Shown here: positions 45,305 through 58,340 of the stretch, one piece after another
Position numbering within the stretch: position 1 is the first letter of the stretch
Layout: each line of letters begins with the position of its first letter
Source: Dipetalonema caudispina
Lineage: Eukaryota; Nematoda; Chromadorea; Rhabditida; Onchocercidae
NCBI GenBank assembly: GCA_013365325.1
Contig: JABVXV010000298.1
Location: 1-64,000, forward strand
Reading direction: 5' to 3'
DNA: 64,000 bases
Translations under genes and position numbers: made by a program
Notes under the pieces: model-generated
Told to the model about the DNA's origin: nothing
The model's database searches: none
Seen by the model: only the letters and a program-made list of their open reading frames with translations

Positions 45305-47321
45305 TTAGGGGCCTGGATTCCGTAAGAATATTCGTTTTGGGTGATATAATTGCCAGACATGTTGTGGTACAAATTCAAAGACCGCTTCATCTGAAAATAT
45401 TTTGCTATTGGTTAAATTTCTCTAAGTGGTAAAGAACTAAAAAAATCTTGGAGAGAATTCTACAAAACAACTTGTTTAAAATCTATTTTTTATTTTTCTA
45501 AATGATTCGTTTGCTCTGAAGTGTTAGAAAATATTTTTCAATCATAGGAATCCAACCCTCACTTTTCAGGTTACTTTTTTAACATAAAACTTTGAACATA
45601 TTATGATATCAAATATCTGCTAACTAATAAATGTAGTAAAATAGGTTTAAGTTTGCCAAAACAAATTAAATTCTCGTACACTTCATTGTTTACTAAAGAT
45701 ATTATTCTAAAAAATTTGGAAAAAAAAAGCCATAAATAAATATTTGATGTGTAGAATTGAACCGGTTGATTTATATGACTAATATACTGAAGACAGTTAT
45801 TGACAAAACAGTTTTTTTTTGTTTACAGTAGGGAAGTTCGAATGATTCATGTCAAATATTGAAATCTTACCGTTTAGATTTCAACCAAAAAAAAAATGTT
45901 CAATAAAAATCAGTAAAAGATTATAAAAATTTGTTATTATATTGGGGTCTAAATGATAAACTTTAAATGAAAATCTAATAATAAAAGTGATGTATTGTGA
46001 ATGTTACTTTCATTAATTTTTCTAAACCTGAATAATTGGTGGCTTAATTGTTGTAAAGTTTATTTTAGCATATCATTAATAAAGGTAATCATCTTATAAC
46101 AAACCATTTTGATGAGTTTATTTATTTATTCTTTCCAAAAAAAAAAAAACGAAAACAATTAGATGAATTAAGTAAAATAATTATTTGTTAGGAAAAGAAA
46201 AACGAAAAAATTACAATACCTCCAATCATATTAAAGCCCATCGGATGAAAATCTGTGAGTTCGTCATAGTTGCTACGCTTTAATGGTCGTCCAGGACGTA
46301 AACTGTTACCTGTAATAATTATGTAATATTTTGTTTCTTTAATTTTCTTATAATTTGTTGTGAAATTTTACATAACCATCCCAGCATATTTGCTAAAACA
46401 TATGCTCAAGAAAATTGGTCATATTTCAATAAGTTTTCTAAAACTATATGAGAAATTTTAAATTATAGTCGTTAATGTGGAATATTTTTTATAGCAAAAA
46501 ACTGACCTACCTATCTGTCTTAATAAATTATAACGAAAAGTATGCGTTGAACTTTAATCTTATCATTTAATATTATGACTGTTATTTAATGATGATTATA
46601 ATTTAATTCTTATGATTTATCCACTTAATAATCATGATTGATATTATGCAAGAGTAAGAATAAATATACATTATCCTGAAATATCACCGTTTGATGTCTA
46701 ACTGTGTAACAAAGTTAGGTTAATCCTTTAAAAAAAAAAATGATGATATGCTCTTGAGAATAAGCAACCGAAACTTCTTCAAATTTAGTAAAAGAAATTT
46801 AACTAAAGAACACATTAGCGCATTTATAAGCAAGAAATAATCAGTAATTAATTTAATTTTAGTTAGAAATAAAACGTATATTTCAATCTTTTTTTGATGC
46901 CTATTTAAGATTTCGTTTCTATTTCTTCATCAAAACGTTTCCTCTTTAGCGTCATTTCAATAGCACCAAATGATAATTTAAATTTCTTATGCATGACAAT
47001 AATTTACTTAAATTTTAATGACAAAAATATACGAATTATCATAGAAATATGAACACTAAATGACTTTTTTTCATGTTGTATTCATTTAAAATGCATCATT
47101 TTTCTTTTTTTTTAGATTTTGAAATATAAAATTCATGAAATTTGCAGAATTTTGGATGAGTTTTATCCAGTAATTTTAAGTTAAAATTAAAATTTACAAC
47201 CTATGTACTGAACCCTTTCCATCGATGAATTCGGCTCTTTCCACCAACGAGCTAACGATAATCCATTGATATTGTTTGTAATGATGAATAATAGGAAAGT
47301 TGTCAATAATATTTTTGCCAT
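45305..47321 (-). CDS. Secreted peptide precursor of unknown family, 98 aa, 3 exons
   Basis: I do not recognise this gene. Exons 5'->3': 47201-47321, 46220-46309, 45305-45390. Joined in phase they give 98 residues ending in a stop. The start MAKILLTTFLLFIITNNING is a good signal peptide. The rest lacks cysteine and has two Lys-Arg sites. The first follows LRPGRPLKR, about residue 51. The second follows QLYHPKR and leaves a final octapeptide, IFLRNPGP. The peptide between them begins SNYDELTDFHPMGFNMIG. This layout is typical of neuropeptide or peptide-hormone precursors cut by prohormone convertases, but that function is inferred. Exon 3 is also open in another frame (to 45157), but that frame cannot be joined to exon 2 in phase. 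A TAATAG acceptor lies about 24 nt before the ATG. It converges on GFM1. Confidence 0.62.
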
Positions 47322-47950
47322 ATAAATCAATTTCAGTAAAATGCGCTATTATACCCTTAATAAATATTAATTGCATTATGTAATTAATAACAAACATCTG
47401 AATGTACGTGAAGAATTTCATCAAGAAATACATTAAGTGGATAAATCAAATTTTAAAGAAATTCTTTTTTTTTTTCCAAATTATCAAAGCAACTTTATCA
47501 TACAGTATGTAATTCATTTTCTATATATTCATTTTAATTATTTGATAAATTAAGATTTTGTTAGTTTAAATTTTAGTCATTACTTTTCAATATTATAATA
47601 ATAGTTGTCCAAATAGAAGCAAAAAAAAAAAAAAAAAAAAAAAAAACAAAGGAATTTTTGATGCACATAGAGAAAAATAAAAAGTATGAAAAAAAAGATC
47701 TAAATAGAAAAATGCAAAGATTCCCTGTTTTTTCTTTTCCTTTTCAGTTTTTTTAATTTGAAAAATTTTTAAATTTTAAACAAAATTTCATGGAATTTCC
47801 AAAATAATTGGTATAAATTAATCGCTTTCATTACTCTTTTTATAGATGAAATAATTTCAATCTATCTTAATCAAATTATAGTTGAAAATAAAAATGGAAA
47901 TGATTGAAAATGAAATTGTTAATCTAATAAGCATTAGCATTATAATTATC

Positions 47951-48091
47951 ATTAGCATTATAATTAAACTATTGTTGGGATTGAAATGGAATAACTATCA
48001 TTAGCATTATAATTAAACTATTGTTGGGATTGAAATGGAATAACTATCATTAGCATTATAATTAAACTATTGTTGGGATCGAAATGGAATG
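47951..48091. repeat. 49-bp tandem repeat, about 3 copies
   Basis: Direct repeats starting at 47951, 48000 and 48049 with an exact 49-bp period. The unit begins ATTAGCATTATAATTAAACT. The first two units are identical; the third differs at its end (GATCGAAATGG) and is slightly short. A partial ATTAGCATTATAATTATC lies just before. Confidence 0.92.
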
Positions 48092-49740
48092 ATCAGAATA
48101 AATAGTACTAAATTTAATTAATGATAAATGAAAAAAAAAATTGAAAATCCTGCAAGGTATTTTTTAAAAGCATTGTCGATATCTTACTGACTGGTACTTG
48201 ATGGATTGAAATGAATCTAACAAGCATAGACTTCCTTTTGGTAGATTAAAGGCTTTATCATATATGGCGTCATAAATGCTAAACATATCTCAAATTTTTT
48301 CACGCTTTATAAATTTGTTAATTGAAAAAAAAAAAAAAAAAAGTCATATAATCGAAAATTCCATTACGGCTTTCTAACAAATCCATTTCCTGAAAATTTC
48401 TTTTAAAAATTTTAGTGAAAACCTTTGTTATTGTAAATGGATCTTTCTTTTTTTCTTTTTTTTTTTCATAGCTATAAAAAAATTTTTTGCAATGTTCATT
48501 TTTCTAACGTCACATAAATATGAAAAGTTATATTTGTCATACTTTTGTTACAAAAGAAAAATAAATAAAAAATGAAAAATGAAGGAAATTATATAGTGTA
48601 TTTAAAGATAATAATTATTTAAATTCTAAATTTATTATTTATTAATTATTAAATAGATTGAGCCATAATGGTAAATAAATTTGGGCAAGGAATTTCAAAA
48701 AATATTATAAGCAAATAAAATATTGAAAATATAGCGCAGTAACAACATACAAAATTTCGTAAAATACATTTTCAAATTGATTATTAGGTAGTTAACAGAC
48801 AATTAGATCAAAGTAATACTTAACGTATTATTTTTCACAACATAATTTACTCATAATCGAAGGATTTTATAATAGAATATTTGATTTCACGAGTAAAATT
48901 CAATTTTAATTCAATAAGTCAATAACACTTAAAATTCATCATTTATTCATTTAACCTTTTTCTGACCTTTTTACAACATTTTTCTTAACTTTCCTTTGAT
49001 TGAAATTTATATGCATTTGTTTGAAAATGCTTAAAATATTGCAAAAAAAACTTAATAATGAGTGTTGTAGAAGTTTTGATTCATTGAAAAGATATTTAAT
49101 AGGAAATCGACACGAGAGAAATTGAAACTCCGATTAGTCAGATTAAACTTGCTAATTATACATTAACGCTAAATGGTTAGTAAGATGCTAATTAGCCAGA
49201 TTTTAGCTACTAATTGTGACGTAAATTTATAACGAATTATGACGTAAAGGTTCAACTTTTATTCCTATTCTTGCTGTATTTGCAAATATACGTCTCTTCT
49301 TGCAATAATTATTCTGAAATAAAGGAAAGATTGAGTATATTCGAGACAATTTAAGCCGGAAAAACTTTGTTTATATCGTCTGATCATATTCAGCTAGTTT
49401 TTTAGCCACAAAACTTGAATTAGCCAAACTTTTCGAGGATTATTACGCTTAAAAAATGTATATCTGTAAAAATTACAATTTTAAAAAATTGTTAAATTAT
49501 ATCACATTTTGAGAACTTTAACTTATTAAACTAAAGAGCAATTTTGTTTCTTTTCATTCGTTTACAATTGATACGAAAAGAAAAACATCGAAGTGATAAA
49601 AAAGATCCAAATTTTCTTCATTGAATGCTCACTTTCTTGCATAATTTTTGGCGTTATTGATAGAAAATTTGAAAGTTGTTTTTCCATAAATGAATTGAAA
49701 TGAATTGCAATTTTCAGTTTTGCTAATATAATACTTTTTT

Positions 49741-49860
49741 CTGATCGATCGCGTTAGCAGCGGGTGATAACGCTGATAACCTTCTGATCGATCGCATTAA
49801 TAATGTTTGATAACGTCGACAAATACTTTTCTTCTTGATCGATTGTATTGATAACAGCCA
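49741..49860. repeat. Imperfect repeats around GATCGATCG
   Basis: Three related segments start with TTCTGATCGATCGCGTTA, TTCTGATCGATCGCATTA and TTCTTGATCGATTGTATT, each followed within about 30 bp by TGATAAC. Copies diverge; origin unknown. Confidence 0.6.
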
Positions 49861-51626
49861 CTTTTTTTTTTAATAAAAGCTTTATAGGATTTAATTTTTC
49901 ATCTGAGAACAGCACTGTTCCTTTTTTTGCTTTTTTCACTAAAAATCCTATAATTACAACGAAATTTTTGATCGTTTAGATAAGATGTCTTGACCTCTTC
50001 TGTCAACAAATTCAACCATAGTAACTTGCAGACTCTAATTTCGTACATCAAAAAAAGTTGCAAATTTGGTTATCAGTTTGATTCTGAAATTCTCGAACAT
50101 GGAAAAAATTTGAGAAATTTTTTTATGAAGTTATTCCTGCAATTTGGTAAAAGCAAGCAACTGATCAGATCATGTGGTCACGAAGATAGACATTTAACTG
50201 GAAATTATTTTTGTTAACACCTGTCTACTCAAACTAATTTTATTGTTTTCACTACTGGAGAAAGGTATCGATGTTAAATTCAAAATATGAAACAAAAAAT
50301 TACAATCAGTATCTCAGTTGATCGAGAAAAAAAAAAAACCCTTTAAATAACTTCCGAAATGTTATTTAGTCTGGGAAACTTCACTTTTTTTTTTTTTTTT
50401 TTTATTTCCGGCCATCTTTGAATATCTACTTTTAATTTTTTTTTTCCCTTAAACAGTAAAATATCAATAATCAAATAATGCATTGCTATCGCTCTATTAC
50501 CGTAATTTTTTTATTAGCATTTAAAAATTATTCATGCAATGAAAGTTTAATCACACAGTTGAACAAACATTTCTCACATTATGTGCTTTCATTTCAATCC
50601 ACCGATACTTAACTATACTATTGATGACAAACTTTCAACAAACAATTATTGAAAAAGCTCATAATGATCAAAACAGGATGATACGATGCTTTCAAGTTGT
50701 ATGGCTAGATGATTTTTTCCTTGGAATTTAAAATACTTAAATATGGTTTCTTCCATTAATTTTTCAGGAAATATTTTGTTATCATTATATTATAGTAACA
50801 ATGATTTCTAAATAGATTTGCTAATCTTTTTTTTTTTTTTTTTTATTACTTTAATTTATTTTAATTATCACAAATGTTTTTTTAGCAATTATAAATTGCA
50901 TGAAATAGTCAAAATAACTGACAAAATGATAATATCTAAGGAATAAATGAGTGCAATTACATTCGATGAATTAATATCCTGCATTATGCATGTTTAAGGG
51001 CATTTTAGAAGATGGAATTTTTGAATTTTAAGGATAATTTTAAAAATTGTCTTAAAAATGCATTTGCAATCAAAATTTGAAATTGCAAATTTCAGTCTAT
51101 CAAAAATTTTTTTCTTCCTTGTTTTTGCCGATATTTTATACAGCGATAGAAAAATCCGTAATTCATTAAAATTTCTAATAAAACTCAACTTTTTACATGC
51201 TTAATATACTTACTAATAGAAAATGGTCAATTAATGCTTCTCAACATATAAATATATACGTAAGTCTACGTGTAATACGTGAAGTAACAATCACAAATGA
51301 TATTTTAGCAAAAATATTTCCGTTCATATATGTATTTCTGTTATTTAAAAAACTTTTAATTACTTTTAGGTAATTTTAAACGATATCAAACATCGCATGG
51401 ACTTGGCTATTATCACAAAGTTATCATTTTTATCTTTTGGGATAAGTTATACAGAAAGTTTTTACGTAAGCAGTATGCAGTCAGCTAATTCAATAATCTT
51501 TCACATAACAAATTATTTATCCTTCAGTACTAAAGACATTGGAATGAGCAATTTAGGGGGCGACAAATATTTCACGTGACCCGACGTTTCATCTATAATA
51601 GCAATAATGGGAGGTGGTCTGTTGTG

Positions 51627-51699
51627 GGCCTCGTGGCGCAATGGATAACGCGTCGGTCTACGGAACCGAAGATTGCAGGTTCGACTCCTGCCGAGGTCG
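51627..51699 (+). tRNA. tRNA-Arg (anticodon ACG)
   Basis: A 73-nt cloverleaf can be folded by eye. The acceptor GGCCTCG pairs with CGAGGTC (one G-U pair), the anticodon stem is TCGGT/ACCGA around loop CTACGGA, and the T stem is GCAGG/CCTGC with loop TTCGACT. Anticodon ACG (51660-51662) reads CGU and, with A34 edited to inosine, CGC and CGA. The gene has no intron and no encoded CCA, as is usual for nuclear tRNAs. A TTTT at about 51712 could end transcription. Confidence 0.97.
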
Positions 51700-52255
51700 A
51701 GAGGAAGTGCTGTTTTGTCGTGATGAACAAAAAGTTTGCCACTTTCTTTTCCAGTCATAACTTGAATTAGGTTAATTGTTTCTTAAGCACATCTATATGA
51801 CTTCATATTTGTTCACTAAATAATCCTCCATTTAATTTCCGTCCGGTACAAAAATACTCGTCCGATTTGTTACGGGCCGTATTGGGCCGTGTTATGTTGC
51901 ACACATCTCTAACTTCATCGGTGAGATAGATTGGTATGTGGTGGGATTTTTACGTACGCTTAGTTCAGGCTTACGTTAACGTTTTTCTGTGTTATTATCG
52001 TTTCCGTGGTATTACTTCTTCCTGTAAATGATTAAATGTTCAGTTTCATCTTAGTTTAATACTTTTTTTTTTTTTTTTTTGTCTAATTGTCACACTTCCA
52101 TTAGAGTATGTTGTTAATCAGACCACTGCAGACTTCCTTGTCCTTGTTTATAGATAAACAAGCAGAAGCTTAAATTTACATACTGTGTCAGTTTGCCACT
52201 GGCAAATAAATGCAGCTGATGCTTACGTCACAGAAGAATTCATTTTGCAGGTAAA
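51700..52255 (+). promoter_or_regulatory. Upstream region of the cactin gene
   Basis: About 550 bp between the tRNA and the cactin ATG. A strong acceptor (CATTTTGCAG) ends at 52250, five nt before the ATG, matching spliced-leader trans-splicing. No conserved promoter element is clear. Confidence 0.5.
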
Positions 52256-55200
52256 ATGGGACATAAAGATAAGGGAAAAAAAAAACATGAACATGAACAT
52301 AGTAGCGAAAAGCGGAAAAAGAAGCGACGGAAACATCACGAACGCAATTCCTCAAGCTCCGATACTGATAAGGTACTATTACTGCCCTAATTATGACCTC
52401 CTTATACGCTTTTTTCTAGAAATTAAGACTTTCCACTACTATTACAATTAGTTTCACTTCATCTTCATTGCTAAACATGTAGTTGTAGCATTGGATTATT
52501 ATTCTGCATTTTATTTTAAATGATCTGATAGAGCATGAAATTAGTTATAGGAACTGTACGGAAGAGCATGGATGGTTTGACTTAATTGCATAGTTCATGT
52601 ATTATACGTTCTTATAATCAAGCCATTTTCAGGATGATCGATTTGATCAACGTTTGGATGCACTACGAGAAGAGAAGAAACAGAAGAAAAAGAAAGAAAA
52701 AGAAAAAAGAAAGGCGATAGAGACTTCGGAAGAGAGAAAAGCTAGACGTTTAGCGAAAAAACTGAAAAAGGTTTTCCTGTTTGTAATTTTTAATAAACGA
52801 GAATTGTTTGGTCTAGAAATCAGGATAATATCTGTTCAAATATCTCGGGACTTTTGTATCTTGATAGGCAAGAGGTTTTGTTGCTTTGAAGCTTGTGACT
52901 CTCGAAAGGTTCTTTTTTATGGACATTATTGTTTGACATTCAGTTTCATCAATGATTTGAAGGCGGAAAAAGAATCATGTGTTATGGTGGACAGTGAATC
53001 CAAATATACCAACAGCAATAACCCATTCAACGACCCGAATTTGACGTCTACTTTCATATGGACTAAGAAATTGGCAGTTGAGGGCAAAGCTGCTTTGTCT
53101 TTGAAACAAATTGAGAAAATGTTAGTTGTGAGTTACGTGAAGTCATGTTTCAGCTCAGTTGCTTAGTCAAGTATCCATGATGTTATACAATGCTTGTTAA
53201 GATTAACTTGTAGATTAAAATAATGAACGGTCATGTTATCATAACTAAACTTTATTCGTTGTTCCTCTAAATACAGGAATAGAGAACGTACGCTTAAGAA
53301 CCTAGCAGAAATGGAAGAGCTTAAACGAAACAGAGAAGCACGAGATGCAGCTCGGGAAGATCTAGAAATGATTAAAAGGGATGAGGAAAGGCGAAACAAT
53401 TCAGACTGGTATGCAACAGAAGAAGGATTCTTGCTTAGTCAAGCTAAACTGCGTACACAGATCAGGTTAAAGGAGGGACGAGCAAAGTCTATCGATTTTC
53501 TTGCCAGGTACTTTAATTTTAGTGTTTTTTACTGCCTCACTTCCTTCATTGGAGTTATTTCTGTTTCAGCTCAGTTGCATTTTATTTTTTTTTTGCCTAC
53601 TATCAGGGGACATTCTGCTCAACTGCTGAATAATTTGTTATCATTTTAATATTTTTAGATATATAAGTTATGATAGTGGAAAGGTCGAAAGCAAGAAAGA
53701 TGAAGAATTTGAGCTTGTCGATCCAATAACATATCTGAAAGGACTTAAAATCAGGGATCTGGAAGATTTGCTTGAGGATATAAAGGTATTTTATTCTTTC
53801 TTGACTCCAATACTTCATATTTTCAGTGTCATTGGAATTCCCAGTAGTGTGACATGTCGAACCATGCTAGCCACATCTTTCCTGTCTTTTCTCTACTGCT
53901 TGTTTACAGTTATTTTTATAAATAGGTTTATCGGCGAGTCGACCCAACTGATAATTCAGTCTGGTGGACAGATTTTTGTACAATCGTCCATCATGAAATA
54001 CGGAAGTTGTCCAATGATGTCAATTCAGCTAATGCTAGAGAATCAGTCCATAATTCTGTACAAGGTGATATTACCCGGTTATTCAAGGTGAATGTTATTT
54101 CGCTTTTTCAAAAGAAAACTATTCCACTAGAAGACTATCAACAAGTGAAATTGTCTTCATGAATTGCCATCGTTTTTTGACGAGCATTTGTTGATGGTAT
54201 CATAGATGGTGGGATTTTTTGATGAAATAGAATACTTTCGTGTTTCCCGCTTTAGTGCCACAATTACAAATGGTTTCGAAAATGTATGATTCAACAATTG
54301 ACAACAATAAAACTGATTGGATGCAAATGACTTTTTGGGAAACAAAATACTGTGAAATAATATTACAGGGTAAAACTCATCAGGAATTAGCACTATTGGA
54401 GACTCAAATCAAGAAGAAGATTCACAGTGGTGAACCTGGTATAGATGTAGAATTCTTGGAATTCACGTTACAGCATCTTCACGTACATATGGCGAAAGCT
54501 CGTATTCACGAACGACATCAGGAAATATTACGATACAAATTAAAGAGAATAAAAGAAGAGCAAAAGGCTGAAAAGGACAAGCGTGAATGTGAACCTGAAC
54601 AGATTTGCAAGCAGGTAGTGGTTTGTTTGATTTAATTTGTATTTAGGATAGGTATTAGCAGTTTTTCAATAAAATAGTTTTAGGAAAATGGAGAAAGTTC
54701 GAGTGGAGTAAAGCAGTCAGCCAAGCTAAAAATACTTCCTGTACAGCTGGATGAATTGGATGCTATGGATGATGATGTTAAGGAACAACAATGGCGGTAT
54801 GTTTCATTGAAGCTTAATTATGCTTTTTTTGTGCGAGTACAAATTAGAATTGGCATATTAAATTGAAAAGAATAAATGAAAAATGTACAGTTTTATTCAT
54901 TACAATATCAAGCTCGCGATCGCAAAAGTTGGTCATACCTATGAAATGATCAATTAAAGATAGCAGAGAACCTTCCATGATTTTGGTCGTTCAGTTCTGA
55001 ACCATGTATGAAAATTTCCCTAATCATAATGAATTTAGACTTCTCACGGAGGACGAAATGGAGATTTTAACACTAGAAATGTATGAACATGGTTCGTATA
55101 GTCCATCATATGGTGATGAAAAGGAAGCTATGCCAGGTATCGAAATCTTGGACGAAGCAGAAGATATCCAAAAACGTAAGGAAATGATGAATAAAGCTGA

Positions 55201-56518
55201 GAGCGGCGCTGCACCATCCACGTCGAATGATTTATCGGTAATTTTTCTTGTTTTTCTAACTTTTGTCAAATGGTGGTTTACTACCTTTATCAGTGCTGTA
55301 AGAAAAGCGAACGAAAAAGACGCTATTTTCTATATTTGTTATTTCTAATCAAAAATTAGTAATACTGTAGATGGCAGAAGCGCAAATGGAGCTGATAGCC
55401 CGACGTGGTATGACGAATGATGAAGCGGCATTTTCAGTGGAAGCACCGCTTGAAGCACAGACTTTTCTTTGGTCCGAAAAATACCGGCCACGAAAACCAA
55501 GGTAATCCTTACTACTTCGTTTGTCTTGTGTAATGATTCTTAAAAAACCTATTGGGTAATGAAGTTGTACTATAGGTGTTCTCTGTGATTTATATCAATG
55601 AAAAACTCGATGTATTGTATCCATGAATTTCAAGACCTAACAGTTTCAATGATCTGCTTTTTGTTCAAGATAATCTACTTTCTCCAACCACATGTAAAAC
55701 TTTCACGATTTTTTCAATTGCAGATATTTCAATCGTGTACATACTGGATTCGAGTGGAACAAATATAATCAAACTCACTACGATATGGATAACCCACCAC
55801 CAAAAATTGTACAGGGTTACCGCTTTAATGTAAGTTATTTCCGATTAGAGTCTTGAATTTTTCCTGATGTTTTGTAGTATGTTAAGTTATTACCGCTTAA
55901 GAGCTTTTTATTTTTTATTAAGTTAAAGATTAAGGATTAAGATCTAGTGAATAAGTAGGAAATGTACTACATTGTTATCATAAGAACCGAGACTGCTTGG
56001 ATAATAGTGGTAGCGTGATTGAGCAGCTGAACATTGTTTTGCCGGAAGTCGTTTGCAGTACCGTAATGCAGGTTTTCGGGTTGTTTTATTTAGTCCACAA
56101 CCTGAGTTGAATATTGATGATTCGATATTCAATTGTTTTTTCCAAATTTGAGCGACATATTTTCTCTTTTTACGTCTACAGTTTTCGATTGTTGTTATTC
56201 AAATAGTTAGGCGCGATTATATGAAGCTTTAACTCTAAACCCTTTCTGCAATTCATTTTAAACCTAAATTTGATCTTTCAGATATTCTATCCTGATTTAT
56301 TGGATGTCACGGAAACGCCCACATTTACAGTAACGCCATGTGATGATCCGGATTTCGCTGTGATAAGGTTTCATGCCGGACCACCCTACGAAGATATAGC
56401 CTTCAAATGTGTTAACCGAGAATGGGAAATTAGCCATAAGCATGGTTACAAGTGTCAGTTTGTTAACGGAATATTCCAATTATGGTTTTATTTCAAGAGG
56501 TACCGATACCGACGTTGA
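52256..56518 (+). CDS. cacn-1: Cactin, spliceosome-associated protein, 12 exons
   Basis: Conserved nuclear protein associated with the spliceosome; needed for efficient splicing in other animals and first described as a Cactus/IkB interactor. Exons: 52256-52372, 52633-52770, 52963-53120, 53277-53507, 53659-53785, 53926-54087, 54369-54614, 54684-54796, 55039-55237, 55371-55501, 55724-55829, 56282-56518. The phase is intact, giving 654 residues. The N-terminus is Lys/Arg/Glu-rich (nuclear signals, coiled coil). The central cactin domain includes TNSNNPFNDPNL, FIWTKKL, RAKSIDFLARYIS and LKGLKIRDLEDLLEDIKVY. The C-terminal domain (from about 535) is almost family-identical: SEKYRPRKPRYFNRVHTGFE, WNKYNQTHYDMDNPPPKIVQ, FHAGPPYEDIAFK, and the end NGIFQLWFYFKRYRYRR. 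Start set by the adjacent acceptor and the lysine-rich start. AATAAA at 56724-56729 is a likely poly(A) signal. Intron 2 is open in frame. Confidence 0.97.
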
Positions 56519-58340
56519 TTGTTGATTCAGTTCCAAACGTCTTCGAAGTGTTATGTCTATGCATTTATTCAATATATTTTCTTTCTTAACTACGCTTAGT
56601 TCTCCGTAAATTTAAAATTAAACCTCAATTGTCAGATTTTAATCATGTAGTATTTTTGATTGTTCTCTAAATCATTTCACTTTTGGATCGATATTGTTAT
56701 TGATAATTCATTCCATTGCTTTGAATAAAACAATGCTTAGGATGATATGGCTAAGCGAAGAAATTGAAATTAACAAATATCGCTGCTGTGGAAGTATAGA
56801 AGGAAGTTCACTTCCTTCCGTTGGAACAATCTGTAAAAGGTTGTAAGTTGATGCATTTATAGGTCTATCTAGTCCGTTAGTTCTAGACGTTGCATGGATG
56901 GAAAACTGGTTAATGGTGTTCAGTATTCTTATGCTGTGTGTTTATATACCTTTGATCTCTTTAAGGGTTATTACAATTCATAAGTTCCATCATGATGAAA
57001 ATACGGATTGAGTAATTTAAATGAGAGGGGTTTCGAAAGTGGTGGGTTGATTCATCGGTAAGAAGCCTATTGCTGGTAAACAGTTCAGAGTTCGATTCTG
57101 GGATGTGCCCATGAAGATATGACGATAATCTGCTGTTCACGTAGTGATCGTACTTGAAATGAACGTTAGTCACAAGTCTGAGGTGACATCTCGTTTCCTC
57201 TCTTACGTTATAGTATGTGTTGAGTGCAGCGTGAATTCCATCAGTTTATGAAAAAGAAGGCCTAGATGGATATTTATCATTTTAACGTCCATATATACAT
57301 CTCTTTCTCCTATGGTGTCGCATATGTCAAAAGGCAGATGTCAAAGATCTTTGACCTGTTATCTCCCATGAAATCTGTGATTTCGTGACATTTTCTCATA
57401 TTCTTGCTTTCTTTCTTGGCTGGAATATTTGACAAGTTGAAGAAAGGTACAGTTTCGTTTAGGTATCCCGCATATAGTCTATATCTCATGATATGAAGTA
57501 TTGACATATTACATGAAACAATCATACGTTAAGAAATTCTTCCAGGGATTTTCTTCACTGTAGTAAAAAAATAAACCGAGGAATAAATTTTCATCTACTT
57601 ATTTACATATTGAAATTAATAGCTAAAAAAGTAGAACAAATAAGTTACAAATGTATACTTTCATATATAAAATATAAATATTTAGGTAACACTATGAACT
57701 CTTTTGCATTACCGTCGTAAAATACAATTTTTTGTTTTCAAAATAAAATTTATCTTTCGCCAGGATATTAATCTTAATTAATTTGATATATGTAATTTAG
57801 GCTAAAATTTTAGCAAAGATTGTTTTTGTTCTTTTTTTTTTTTTCCAGTCTTACATCATATGAGATAAAGTTTTATATAATCTATCGTAATATCAGTCTT
57901 ATGCTTTTTTTTTTTTTGTCTAAAAATTGCTTAAAGCTCTTTATCTATTTTAAAGTATTGATATTTTTCACATTATTCTTCTTACTCTTCATTTTATTTG
58001 TATATCGTGATTTTTAAAATAACAATACTTAAGAACAGATAGAGAAGTATTCAAATTTCACTTTTGTAATTCATACAATATGTACTAGTAAATAAATAAT
58101 GATAAAAATTTATGCAATATTTTGTAATTATCTTATAACAAAAGTTTTTACATATTAATTTTATCATTTCTTAAGTTACGAATAATCCAAACGGTTTTTT
58201 AAACAGATAAAATTTGTTACTGTAATGGAAAATTAGTCCGTTATGACTAATGAGTGTTTATCTATATATCAAGAGATCCGGAAATCCGGAAATATAGAAA
58301 GCTTTGTGAAATAATAGGTAATAATGAGGAGTCCTGTAGT
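56519..58340. other. Interval between cactin and the second tRNA-Arg
   Basis: Starts with the cactin 3' UTR (AATAAA at 56724). Contains a less A+T-rich stretch at about 57030-57250 with tRNA-like promoter boxes, described separately. The rest is A+T-rich without a recognised gene. Confidence 0.5.
57036..57250 (+). mobile_element. Possible tRNA-derived SINE or tRNA relic
   Basis: GGTGGGTTGATTCATCGG (from about 57041) resembles an RNA polymerase III A box. GAGTTCGATTCTGGG (from about 57088) resembles a B box, with a gap of about 45 bp as in tRNA genes. No complete cloverleaf can be folded by eye, and no target-site duplication or terminal A tail was found. Tentative. Confidence 0.3.

Larger units (their letters stand above)
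47322..51626. other. About 4.3 kb gene-poor interval
   Basis: Contains poly(A)/(T) runs (for example 47622-47646), a 49-bp tandem repeat and imperfect GATCGATCG repeats near 49741-49860. Short frames such as 49990-50217 and 51397-51579 have no domain or splice support. Confidence 0.5.

Noticed and set aside
45157..45390. 77-codon frame beginning MKRSLNLYHNMSG
   Set aside because: It overlaps exon 3 of the peptide precursor in another frame. Joining it to exon 2 breaks phase, and the Met sits at the exact splice acceptor.
53768..54091. 107-codon plus-strand frame
   Set aside because: It is a shadow of cactin exon 6 in another frame plus intron sequence.
54240..54368. Possible extra cactin coding sequence upstream of exon 7
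   Set aside because: The family alignment runs directly from exon 6 (ITRLFK) into GKTHQEL at 54369, so this is intron that happens to be open.
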